Source: Numida meleagris (lineage: Eukaryota > Chordata > Aves > Galliformes > Numididae). Taken from it: a stretch of 64,000 nt of DNA. Shown here piece after piece: positions 38,877-48,845 of the stretch. The notes below the pieces were generated by a model. The model was not told the origin of the DNA and did no database searches. It saw only the letters and a list, made by a program, of their open reading frames with translations. Within the stretch, counting starts at the first letter, position 1. The number at the start of each line of letters is the position of its first letter. The stretch covers positions 16,449,149 to 16,513,148 of the forward strand of contig NC_034438.1 of NCBI RefSeq assembly GCF_002078875.1. The letters run 5' to 3'. The translations under genes and the position numbers were made by a program.

Positions 38877-40042
38877 GCTATAAGATGGGAATAGCTTGTG
38901 TACCCTTACATAAATCTAATGGTAGGCACAGTTCTGCAACAGCGGATCCTGTCACCTAACACTGTCATCTACACTAATTTTGAATTCCTGTACTTAGCTC
39001 AGCTTCTAAAATTCTAGGAATTCCTGAACTGTGGAGCTCTCAGTTCAGCTACTGTTTTATAGCTACTTTGTAGCTCCCGCAGCAATAAACCATGGCATTT
39101 GACATAACACTAAACAACAAATGTTACAATGCTGCTTCTGAAACTCTGCTAGTTTCCAAGCAGCTAGTTACCAAGCAGACCATTCTTGGTTATTTTCATT
39201 TCTTTTTGATAACTGAAAATAGTGAATTTCTGGAAGACTCATCAGGAGAGAATGAGAGAGGAGTTAATAGAGCTTTTGAGAAAAATCTAAGATTTCACAG
39301 CTATAACACAGCCACTATAGGACAACTTCACTTCTGGAAAGAGCAGCTATTTGTCTAACTCCTATCATTTGTTTGGGTGTGACTTCTAATCCACTAGCAC
39401 AATAATGACCCATTTTGAAAACAGAAGTGAAACTACATATTGAGAATTTAACTCCTCCCCATAGAGATAATTATTCAGAAGAAATCTCTTCTCTTCAAGG
39501 TCTGTTTGTGCCACATCTTAGCTGTCAATATTTTCACTCTGAAGTATGGTCAGATGTTTTTGGTCTTCTCTGACAACTTTGATTTCTACATTTTCTTCTA
39601 ATGTTTCACGCAGCAACTGTTTGAAAGAATCAGTGCAAATTCTTTTGTTGCTTTCAGTGATTTGCCCCAGTTTTCACAGGAAAAGCAAACAAAAAAACCA
39701 CCCGCAGCACCTGCCTGGTCTTGACTTTTGGACAATCACTACTGACTACAACTGCCTTGTCTATTTAATGACTTTTTGAAAGAAGACAGGGAGTGTTCTG
39801 CTCATTTGAATCATTTTTCCATTACATGAAAGGAATGAATTTTTTAAATTAAACTCTTTCAGTAAGTAAAGGGTAACTTGCATCAAGCTCGATTTAACAG
39901 TTTTCCTACTCAGTAATTCTTCTTACCTCTGCTTGCCTCACTAAAATAGAGAATTTGAGAGGAAATAAATGTTTCAGCTTGTCTAAACCTAATTGAAGGC
40001 ACATGGTCAAAAGAAAATGGTAGTCTGTAGAGTGTTGGGTTG

Positions 40043-40057
40043 TTTTTTTTTTTTTTT
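40043..40057. repeat. Poly(T) run, T15
   Basis: Fifteen consecutive T residues within a wider pyrimidine-rich stretch. Confidence 0.95.
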
Positions 40058-42068
40058 CTTTTTACTTTTCTCTTTTTGGCATTGTTTGCCTTTTCCTGTC
40101 AGTCACTCAGCAGCGTATCCAGAAAGTAGTAACTTGAGATTTTACTCATGCAGTGTTTCAGCAGAAGTTTCTGCCACACAAAGTTAACAGGAAGGTCTCA
40201 TGGGATGCAAACTAACTAGTGATTGGCCTAAACTAGCCAGCCATGTTTACATACCTTCTTTTCTGTAAGAAATAGGAAGTTCTCTCAAGCAGTTCTTAGT
40301 GATTGTAGACACTGACCTAGCAAGCTGAAAAGATAATATGCCAATAACTGAAGTGTTAGTGGTAAAAAGTTGTCCATGCTGGCCTGTTATGAGTAGTAAA
40401 GCACCCGAGACTGCTAATTTTTAACATCTGAACAATCAAAACCTTACAAAATAGCTTAAAAATAAGGAATTCCTGTAATACTATATGCCCATTCAGATTC
40501 CATCTATTCCATCTATTTGCAGTTGTTGCTTAATTTTCTCTGGAGCTCATTTTTTGCAGGCCAGTTTATGTTTCTGGAAAACTGCAGTATTTGCTGAGTG
40601 TGGATGCACACTGCACTGCTCTAGTGTAGTGAGGCGACCGTGGCAAGACAGCAGTGGGGACATTTGGTTCTTGTAAAGCTCATAGGAACCACCAGCCCAC
40701 CAGACACTCACCTAGCAGCATTCTCCAAAAGACGGTTTTTAGGTGCCCATTAACTCCTGAAGAAATGTTAGGCCACCAAGTTCAGATTTTTACACTGATA
40801 CTAGCTAAGTCTTGCACTGACTTTTGCATGATATTTGAAAATTTCCTGCCATTTTGGCCACTTGAATCTCAGCTACTTAAGCACAATGCTTTCTGCATGA
40901 CTCCAGCATGTGAGGACACTTACGCATCTGATCTAAAAGCATTCAAAACAAGAACTTTGTCATCATGGTTAAAGTTCAATTGCAGTCAATTACAAAGCCT
41001 CCCAGTGAAATCTAATAAAGAGAGCATGCAAAAATGCTTTTAGCTCTGGTGAATACATTGCCACAGGTACTAGAGAAAAACACTGCAATTTCACACAACA
41101 ACCATCCTTTATGGTAGTGTACTGCAATTTGATAAAACTTCTTTACCATCCCAATTTAAGATTATTTATCTTATAATTATGTTCCTTTGACCACTCATCA
41201 CTGAGTGTTAAGAGCAAGTGAAGTCATGCTTGACTCTCTGCTGTTGGAATACAATGTCACATGTAACTTGTTACGTGTTTCTCACAGAAGCAATATCTAA
41301 TCGTGATTCAAATAAATACATTTATTTATTACCATTTTACTAACAGTAATGTAGAGAATACAGTTATGACGAAAAAAGAGAAACCAGATGCAAGAATCAA
41401 AAATCACATTTGATAAAACACAGAAGAATGTTTTAGATGAAGTCAGTTTCTAATTACGTCAGAACTAGAAATACATAAAGATGTTCATCACAAGCAACTT
41501 TTGGTGGTTTTTTAGTTTGTCTTAATGCAATTAATCATAATGAATGAATTGACACTGAAATGGTCAACTATTTTTTTCTTAACTACAAACTACTTATAAT
41601 ATTTACATTTTTTGTATACAATAGTGTGAATTATTTTGTCAGTTTATGCTTAATAATACATTGCATAAAACTATAGCTATTTTAGGTGGCAGAATGCAAA
41701 AAGGGAAATAAAAAGCTCATGTAATTCTGCCATGCAGATCATTTACTTTTTCTATATTATATTTCTGCCTTCAAAATATATAGCTTATGGATTAAGTTAA
41801 ATAAACAAAGCCAGACAAATAAAGACCTGATTTAAAATGATTTTTTTGGATCTCAAAAATAAGTTTAGGTATGAGCAACTTGCCTTTTGTTAATGAATAT
41901 GAGACAGTTTCCACCTGCCCCCATGGACACTTTATTGTAACTTGTGAAAACAAAAAATATTTACAGTTTCAGCAGAAGATATTAAGCACCCATAAATTTA
42001 TTTCTATTGGTCTATTTTCTACAGCAAAATACTTATTTTTGGAAATTCTAGCTCGTTGCTATTCAAAC

Positions 42069-42083
42069 TTTTTTTTTTTTTTT
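42069..42083. repeat. Poly(T) run, T15
   Basis: Fifteen consecutive T residues. Simple repeat. Confidence 0.95.
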
Positions 42084-42743
42084 AATCCAAGTGGCAGATA
42101 CATTAAACAAACTACCAAAGATTTGTCAGGGTCACACAAAAAAAAAGAGTGGCAGAATGGGTTTGCTAAAAAAGGAAATATTTGGAAGGGGTGGAGGGGA
42201 AGCACCTCCAGAAGGAATGGGAGTGAACAACAGATGGGAGATAAAGAAGGAAACAATCCATAAAACCTCTCTGCATAAATAAAATAAGACATACTTTTCC
42301 ATGCAGGAGCTTGTAGCACTCTTCCTATTAGACAAAACATTGGCATTGTAGCTGTGGCGGAAAAATTAACAGAACTAAACAAAGCAGAACAAGCCTGAGA
42401 TCAAGGTCCTTTTTGCACAGACTTGATGAAGTCTCAACTGTAAGAGGCTCAGCATTTAAAATGAAGAGCATACTTCCCTCTGAACAACAACATCTTCGAA
42501 ACACTTCCTCAAAATCATAGTTAGATGGAACCATTTTAATAGAAAGCATTCACCTTCCTCCTTAAGACAGAAACTGATAACTCAAAAAGTTGTGGAAATG
42601 TTAGCGTCAAGAAATTACAAATAGAATGAACAGAAACAAAACCAGGAGTACCCAGTGAGCCCTTTGCACTACTGCAGGTATAAGTAATACAAAAGAAATG
42701 TTACTTCTCACAGGTAATACTAATTTCCATGTTATGCCACTTC

Positions 42744-42758
42744 AAAAAAAAAAAAAAA
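42744..42758. repeat. Poly(A) run, A15
   Basis: Fifteen consecutive A residues. Simple repeat. Confidence 0.95.
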
Positions 42759-44130
42759 GCAAAAAAACCTACTATTTGATAATTTGTTGAATGAAAGTTT
42801 CACAACAAACATTTCCAGATGTGGTTCAAAAGTCCCATGGTATTAACAAGTAATAGCGTATAAAATTTTAAAACTTGCATTTTTAATTAAATAAACATTT
42901 TTTTTCTTTTCTTTTTTTTTCAGAAACAGACAACTTATTTTTGGGAAGACTGAAAAACCAACTCCAAACAATCATTTCTTTATATTTTAGGTAGTGGATT
43001 AAAATAGTGTCCACATAATGACATGAGTGATTTTAAGGAAAGTCCAGAGGCTGAAAAAAAATAAATAAATAAAAAACCTAAACACAAAATACAGGTTATA
43101 AAAACACAAAGGGGAGAAGCAGTGCCCTCATGCCAGAGACAGCATGCTGGGCTCCCTGTCTGCAAACCTGCTGTACACAGCCTTTCTGGGTAGGCAAAGG
43201 CACATGGAAAATATTACCCTTAAGCAGATGGAAGAATAGAATGTCTGGGGTAAAACCATTACAAAAAGGAGACAAACATGGTAAGTAGCAATTATATAGA
43301 ATAACCAGAGAGCGGCAGAGCTCCCTCAGCTTCCTCAGAATCAGCGTGGGTGGTACACTGGATACAAAAGGGGAAGGTAAATGTGATTGAAAGGAGAAAT
43401 GTAACTCTTCCCTGTTAGTTTTTAGTTAAGCTCTGAGGCAGGTATGGCTGAATAAAAGGACTTACAAGGATGTAAATATCAGCAGCTACTGCATCATAAT
43501 GAACAAAACACAGGATCACACTCAAGATATCAGCTAACATGTCTTAAAATTGGTTACTGAAAATCTAAAATATCTTTTTAAAATCAAAAGACCAAAGAAT
43601 GGGTGATACAGTCATGAATACCAGGCAAACATCCACACTTTCAAGCAGCATCATACAGGAAAACTGGGTGTATCAATAATACAAAGTCTATATACACAAA
43701 GAGCCAGATCTCCTGGCTTGCACACCTGCAAGAGAATTCTATCAGTCATCTTACAACTCACCATCTAAATAATACAGTCTGGACCAAGACAAAGTCATAC
43801 AACTGTCTTGAAAACAATAACCTTTCCCAACTTGGCAAAGAAATAAATCAAATCCATATGCTTTGTAGGAAACAAGAGGGTTCGTAAGCAGCTGAATGAG
43901 GAAAACTTGGTTTTCTGTAAAATACAGATTTACCTTACACTGATGTATTGGTATCTAGCATGGAGCAAACTTGTGCTTCCTCACTAGAGCTATCTTTTCA
44001 ATATAAATTAAAATAGCAATCTTTTAAGTAGTTGCAACATTAAAACTTACAGGTTTCCACAACTTGTATCAGTTTTAACAAAAGTTTTGTTTTGTCTGTT
44101 TTTTAAACTAAGAAATGTTCCTACTGTTTA

Positions 44131-45133
44131 GGTGAAGGGCAGCAGGGATACCCAGTGTTACTAGCGGTGCTCCCCAGGGTTTGGTGCTGGGTCCAGTCTT
44201 ATTCAATATCTTCATCGATGACCTTGATGAGGGGATAGTGTCCACCCTCAGCAAGTACATCAATGATACAAAGCTGGGAGGAGTGGCTGACACACCTGAA
44301 GGCTGTGCTGCCATTCAGCAAGACCTGGACAGGCTGGAGAGCTGGGCAGCAAGAAGCCAGATGAGGTTTAACAAAAGCAACTGTAGAGTCTTGCACCTGA
44401 GAAGGAATAACCACCAGTATCAGTACAGGCTGGGACATGACCTGCTGGGGAGGAGCTCTATGGAGAAGGACCTGGGGTTCCTGTTGGACAGCAGATTGGC
44501 CATGAGCCAGCAATGTGCCCTGCTGGCCAAGAAGGCCAATAGGATCCTGGGGTGCATTAAAAGGAGCGCGGCCAGCAGGTCAAGGGAGGTGATCCTCCCC
44601 CTCTACTCTGTCCTGGTCAGGCCTCACCTGGAGTACTGTATCCAGTTCTGGGCTCCCTGGTACAAAAAAGAGAGGGATCTCCTGGGAAGAGTTCATTAGA
44701 GGGCCACAAAGATGATAAAGAGCATCACCCTTGTGAGGAAAGGCTGAGCGACCTGGGTCTGTTCAGCCTTGAGAAAAGCAGACTCAGAGGGGATCTTATT
44801 AATATTTATAAATATCTTAAGTGTGGGAGTCAAAGGGACATGCCCAAGCTCTTTTCAGGGGTCTGTGGGGACAGAACAAGGGGAAACAGCCATAAACTTG
44901 ACCATAGGAAGTTCCATACAAATATGCAAAGGAACTTCTTCACAGTGAGCATGACGGAGCACTGGAACAGGCTGCCCAGGGAGGCTGTGGAGTCTCCTTC
45001 TCTGGAGATATTCAAGGCTTGCCTGGACGCTTACCTGTGCAGCCTGCTGTAGAGAGCCTGCTTTGGTAATGGGGTTGGACTGGATGATCACTAGAGGCCA
45101 CTTCCAACCCCAACAATTCTGTGATTCTGTGAT
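44131..45133 (+). mobile_element. CR1 LINE, 5'-truncated within reverse transcriptase
   Basis: About 1 kb of CR1 in plus orientation, from the middle of the reverse transcriptase (the [19 protein letters not shown] block at 44166-44222) to the 3' end. It continues through [35 protein letters not shown] and [15 protein letters not shown], then the lineage-specific HRKFHTNMQRNFFTV block and REAVESPSLEIF. It ends in a 3' UTR with GGTTGGACTGGATGATC and the tail CAATTCTGTGATTCTGTG at 45113-45130. It belongs to the same lineage as the copy at 20893-21515. Its right end is joined with no intervening sequence to the 5' part of another CR1, in the same orientation and of the other lineage. Confidence 0.94.
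44163..44699 (+). pseudogene. CR1 ORF2 fragment (end of RT and connection region)
   Basis: An open frame of about 178 codons covering the second half of the reverse transcriptase and the region after it. The PQG...[17 protein letters not shown] block is followed by [11 protein letters not shown], where the catalytic box normally reads (Y/F)ADD: codons 44258-44263 encode Ile-Asn in place of Ala-Asp, so the first catalytic Asp of motif C is Asn. Then follow [19 protein letters not shown] and [10 protein letters not shown]. The frame ends at a stop (44697-44699), where RVHxRATK would be expected to continue. The C-terminal remainder (44840-45052) is in a different frame. It is inactive by truncation, by the active-site change and by frameshift. 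Confidence 0.9.
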
Positions 45134-45350
45134 ACCCGCTGCACAAGGTGTGAGCAGGTGGGTGATTGGCTCAGGATGGTGGCAGAGCTCCAGGAAGAGG
45201 TGGAGAGGTTAAGGAGCAGGAGATAGATTGGTGGAGTAACTCTCTGCTGAACGTGAGAGAAAGGCACCAGGGTGATACCCCCCAGATGGTGGTGAACCCC
45301 CTGCCCTGTCATTGATGGGCAAAGGGAGGGGACCTAAGAGATGAGAAGGA

Positions 45351-45968
45351 ATGGGATCAGGTCTCAGCTCGGTGTCGCAGGCAGATGCCCTCCCTGTCTA
45401 CCTTGCTTCCCCAGGTACCCCCCTCTGTAATAAGTTTGAGGCTCTGGAACTTGAGGGAGAGGTAAGCGACGACGCAGTGGAAAGACCACCAAGGAGGCTG
45501 TCCAGGCCGAGGCAGTGGTTGACTCTACTCCTCAAGACTGCCTCCACCAAGAAGGAAAGAAGGGTGACTGTAGCAGGCGATTCCCTTCTGAGGGGAAAGG
45601 AGGGCCAAGTATGTCAGCTGGACCCTACCTGCAGGGAAGTGTGCTGCCTCCTGGAGCCCCAGGTCAGGGACATTATTAAAATACTTCCTCGTCTGGTTCA
45701 ACCCTCTGATTATTACCCTTTACTGCTAGTTCAGGCTAGCAGTGATGAAGTTGCTGAGGGAAGCCTGAGAGCTATCAAAAGGGACTTCAGGGCACTGGGG
45801 CGGTTACTTGATGGAGTAGGAGTACAGATAGAGTTTTCCTCTATAACTTCAGTGGCAGCGAGGGATACTGAGAGGACCAGGAAAACCCATCTGTTAAATA
45901 TGTGGCTAAGAGGCTGGTGCAATCACATGAATTCTGTTGGTTTTTTTGACCATGGGGCAGTTTACTGA
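45351..45968 (+). pseudogene. CR1 ORF1 remnant with SGNH/GDS esterase-like domain
   Basis: A 205-codon open frame from an in-frame ATG-like start to TGA at 45966-45968. Residues about 72-80 read VTVAGDSLLRG, the GDS block that holds the nucleophile Ser of SGNH-type esterases (codons 45576-45584 encode Gly-Asp-Ser). Around residue 120 RLVQPSDYYPLLLVQASSDEV is the second conserved region, and the end reads LRGWCNHMNSVGFFDHGAVY. In CR1 families ORF1 is known to carry such an esterase domain. The frame stops just before the place where the catalytic Asp-x-x-His block should lie, and the DNA after the stop (GCCTGATGGCTGCC, then CTCAAAGAGGG) suggests a small deletion there. Part of the N-terminal region lies upstream in other frames (45140-45225). 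The fragment is therefore a broken ORF1. Confidence 0.82.
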
Positions 45969-46128
45969 GCATCTGGCCTGATGGCTGCCTCTCCTGTCTC
46001 AAAGAGGGAAATGGATACTAGCCCAGGAGGGCTTAAACTAGGTAGGAAGGGGGAAGGAGGTGAAACCAGGCTCACTAGAGATGAGCCTGGGGAAATGATT
46101 ATGTGGTTAGGAGTGAGAGAAATGGCTC

Positions 46129-46800
46129 AACTGAAGTGCATCTATATCAATGCATGCAGCATGGGCAACAAACAGGAGGAACTAGAAGCCATCATGAGGC
46201 AGGCAAGCTATGACTTAGTTGCCATTACTAAAACATAGTGGGATCACTCCCACAACTGGAGTGCTGCAATGGATGGCTCTAAGCTCTTCAGAAGGAATAG
46301 GCAAGGAAGGAGAGGCATGGCTCTCTATGTTAGGAGTGTTTCGATGTTGTTGAGCTTGGGGCTGGGAATGATAAAGCTGAGCCTCTATGGGTAAGGAGCA
46401 GGGGGATGGCCTAAAAGGCACACATCCTGGTGGGCATCTGTTATAGACCACCTAACCAGGATGAAGAGAAGGACGAGCTGTTCTGCAAGCAGCTGGCAGA
46501 AGTTGTGCAATCAGCAACACTTGTTCTCAAGGGGACTTCAGCTCCCCCAGTATGTGCTGGAAATACAACATGGTACAGAAGAAGCAGTCTAGGAGATTTC
46601 TAAGGTGTGTAGAAGATAACTTCCTGATGCAGCTGGTAAGAGAGCCTACCAGGGGAGGTGCCCCGCTAGACCTGCTGTTCACAAACAGAGAAGCACAGGT
46701 GGGTAGCTGTCTTGGGCAGAGTGCCATGAAATGGCAGAGCTCTCAATTCTTGGTGAAGTCGGTGGGGGGGGGGAGGGGGTTGACAAAACTGCTGCTTTGG
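46129..46800 (+). pseudogene. CR1 ORF2 apurinic-endonuclease domain, broken
   Basis: The start is clear: LKCIYINACSMGNKQEELEA, then YDLVAITKT and a stop (TAG, 46236-46238). The conserved block of this endonuclease family is ITETWW, with a metal-binding Glu; here the Glu codon reads AAA (Lys, 46230-46232) and the first Trp codon reads TAG. The frame resumes with WDHSHNWSAAMDGSKLFRRN and ALYVRS, then loses phase near 46370. A later piece (46552-46720) gives CWKYNMVQKKQSRRFLRCVE and LVREPTRGGAPLDLLFTN, the end of the domain. The region holding the GD-N box (about 46520-46550, reading GGDFS-like codons) lies in yet another frame. A run of ten G at 46764-46773 causes a further frame change. Confidence 0.85.
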
Positions 46801-48060
46801 ACTTCCAGAGGGCAGACTTTGAACTACTCAGGACACTGTTAGGGAGAGTCCCTTGCAAGTCAGTTCTGAAGGGTAAAGGGCTCCATGAAGACTGGATACT
46901 TCTCAAGAAGGACATCTCAAAGGTGCATGAGCACGCTATCCCCCTGTGCCACAATATGAGCTGGTGGGGAAGAAGTCTGGTGTGGACCAACAGGGAACTT
47001 TTCCTGAGGCTGCAGGAGAAAAAGAGAATCTACCTCCTGTGGAAGAAGGGACAGGCAACTCAGGGATAGTACAAAGAAGTGGTTAGGATATGCAGAGAGA
47101 AAAATAGAAAGGCAAAAGCCCAGCTTGAAGTCAACCTGGCTGCTGAGGTGAAAGAGATCAAAAATTTTTTTACAAATATATTAACAGTAAGAACAAGGCA
47201 AAGGAGAATCTCCTTTCTTTACTCGATGCAGTGGGGAACATGATCACTAAGGATAAGGAAAAGGCTGATGTTCTCAATGCCTTCTTTACACCTGTCTTTA
47301 AGAGTCAGACCAGTTATCCTCAGAGTACTCTATCCCCTCATCTTGAAGTCAGTTAGAGACCTACAACTCCACCAGGACTGTCACAAGTCCAAGGAGTTAG
47401 GTGGGATTCACCCAAGGGTGCTGAGGGAGCTCGTGGAGGTGACTGTCAAGCCATTTTCCATCATCTATCAGTGTTCCTGCTCAACCAGAGAGGTCCCAGA
47501 GGATTGGAGGCTTGCCAGAGTGACTCCCATCTACAAGAAGAGTCATAAGGGGGATCCGGGGAACCACAGGCTTGTCATCCTGACCTCAGTGCCAGGGAAG
47601 ATTATGGAACAGACCATCATGTGTGGGATCACATGGCATGTGCAGGACAATCGAGGGATGAGGCCCAGCCAGCATGGCTTCACGAAACACAGGTCCTGCC
47701 TGACCAACCTCATTTCATTCTATGGCCAGGTGACCTGCCTGGTGAAAGAGGGAATGGCTGCTGGCATAGTTTACCTAGACTTCAGCAAAGCCGTTGGCAC
47801 CGTCTCCCATAGTATTCTCCTGGGGACGCTGGCAGCCCATGGCCTGGACAGGTACACTCTTTGCTGGATAAAGAACGGCCTGGCAGGCTGGGCCCAGAGA
47901 ATGGTGGTGAATGGAGTTAAATCAAGCTAGTGACTGGTCACGAGTTGTATTCCCCAGGGCCTGGTACTGGGGCTCGTCCTGTTTAATATCTTTATTGATG
48001 ACATGGACAAGGGAATTGAGTGAATCCTCAGTAAGTTTGCAGATGACACCTAGCTGGGAG
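46801..48060 (+). pseudogene. CR1 ORF2 linker and reverse transcriptase, broken
   Basis: The linker (46801-47069) encodes DFQRADFELLRTLLGRVP and LLWKKGQATQG. The polymerase follows: HPRVLRELVEVTVKPFSIIY, VPEDWRLARVTPIYKKSHKG, DPGNHRLVILTSVPGKIMEQ, PSQHGFTKHRSCLTNLISFY, then motif A (VYLDFSKAVGTVSH, with the first catalytic Asp kept and the second, usually FD, changed to Val-Gly). After WAQRMVVNGVKSS the frame meets TAG (47928-47930) where Trp is expected. Further along in the same frame come TGA (48021-48023) and TAG (48051-48053), the latter right after the catalytic box FADDT at 48036-48050. The box is intact, but the protein cannot be made. A deletion of roughly 60 bases follows it. Confidence 0.87.
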
Positions 48061-48061
48061 G

Positions 48062-48760
48062 ATGCATCAATCTGCCAGTGGGATGAAGTCCAACAAGACC
48101 AAGTGTCAGGTCCTGCACTTTGGTTATAACAACCCCAGGCAACGCTACAGGCTTGGGGAAGAGTGGCTAGAAGACCGTGTTGAAGAAATGGACCTGGGAG
48201 TTCTGGTCAATACTCAGCTGAACATGAGCCATCAGTGTGCCCAGGTAACCAAGAGGGCCAACCGCAGCCTGGATTGTGTAAGAAATAGCGTTGCCATCTG
48301 GAGCAGGGAGGTGATCATTCCCTTGTACACAGCTCTGGTAAGGCTGTATCTTGAGTCCTGAGTTCAATTTTGGGACCCTCACTACAAGAAAGCCATCGAG
48401 GCCCTAGAGCATGTCCAGAGAAAGGCAACAAAACTGGTGAGAGGTATGGAGAGCACAAGTCTTACAAAGAGTTGCTGAGCGATCTGGGATTGTTTATTCT
48501 GGAGAAGGCTTAGGAGAGACCTTATTACTCTCTACAACTACGTGAATAAAGGCTGTGGTGACATGAGAGTTGCCCTCATCTCCCATTAACTAGCAATAGG
48601 ACTGGAGGGAATGGCCTGAATTTGCACTAGGGGAGGTTCAGGTTAGATACTAGGAAAAGCTTCTTCTCTGAAAGTGTGGTCAGGTGCTGGAATGACCAAG
48701 GAGATGGTTGAGTCGCTGTCGCAGGAGGTATTTAGAGATGGTATTAAGGGAAATGGTTTA
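48062..48760 (+). pseudogene. CR1 ORF2 C-terminal region, broken
   Basis: Begins [20 protein letters not shown], continues with [20 protein letters not shown] and [20 protein letters not shown], and reaches RLYLES, followed by TGA (48359-48361) where Tyr or Cys is expected. Beyond that, the pieces [31 protein letters not shown] and LITLYNYVNKGCG can be read in shifting frames. It ends near ESLSQEVFRDG just before the 3' UTR. It is the usual C-terminal domain of CR1 ORF2, which has no known catalytic role. Confidence 0.85.
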
Positions 48761-48845
48761 GTGGGGAAATATCGGGGGTAAGTGGAGAGTTGGACTTGAT
48801 GATCTTAAGAGATCTTTTCCAACCTTGATGATTCTATGGTTGTAT

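Larger units (their letters stand above)
38181..44130. other. Non-coding DNA, no gene seen
   Basis: AT-rich sequence with several homopolymer runs: A19 at 38858-38876, T15 at 40043-40057, T15 at 42069-42083, A15 at 42744-42758 and an AAAT-type tract near 43053-43076. The 129-codon frame at 40654-41043 and the 130-codon frame at 41871-42263 (+) match nothing I recognise and are within chance length. A strong splice-acceptor look-alike lies at 42898-42923 (see findings). Confidence 0.5.
45134..48845 (+). mobile_element. Near-full-length CR1 LINE, decayed
   Basis: About 3.7 kb in plus orientation with recognisable pieces of the whole element. A 5' region encodes a CTRC-type Cys pair and a Leu/Glu-rich coiled-coil (45140-45225); then come the ORF1 esterase-like domain (45351-45968), the APE-type endonuclease (about 46129-46800), the reverse transcriptase (about 47360-48060), the C-terminal region (48062-48760) and a 3' UTR ending GATGATTCTATGGTTGTA near 48843. 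Complete avian CR1 elements are about 4.5 kb; the missing length is explained by several internal deletions, for example just after the FADD box and in the linker between endonuclease and polymerase, and perhaps by some missing 5' sequence. In-frame stops and frameshifts are spread throughout. It abuts the 3' tail of the preceding CR1. Confidence 0.93.

Noticed and set aside
40654..41043. 129-codon plus-strand frame
   Set aside because: No motif or splice context was recognised; expected by chance in 64 kb.
41871..42263. 130-codon plus-strand frame
   Set aside because: It spans a T15 run coding for poly-Phe and shows no domain; treated as chance.
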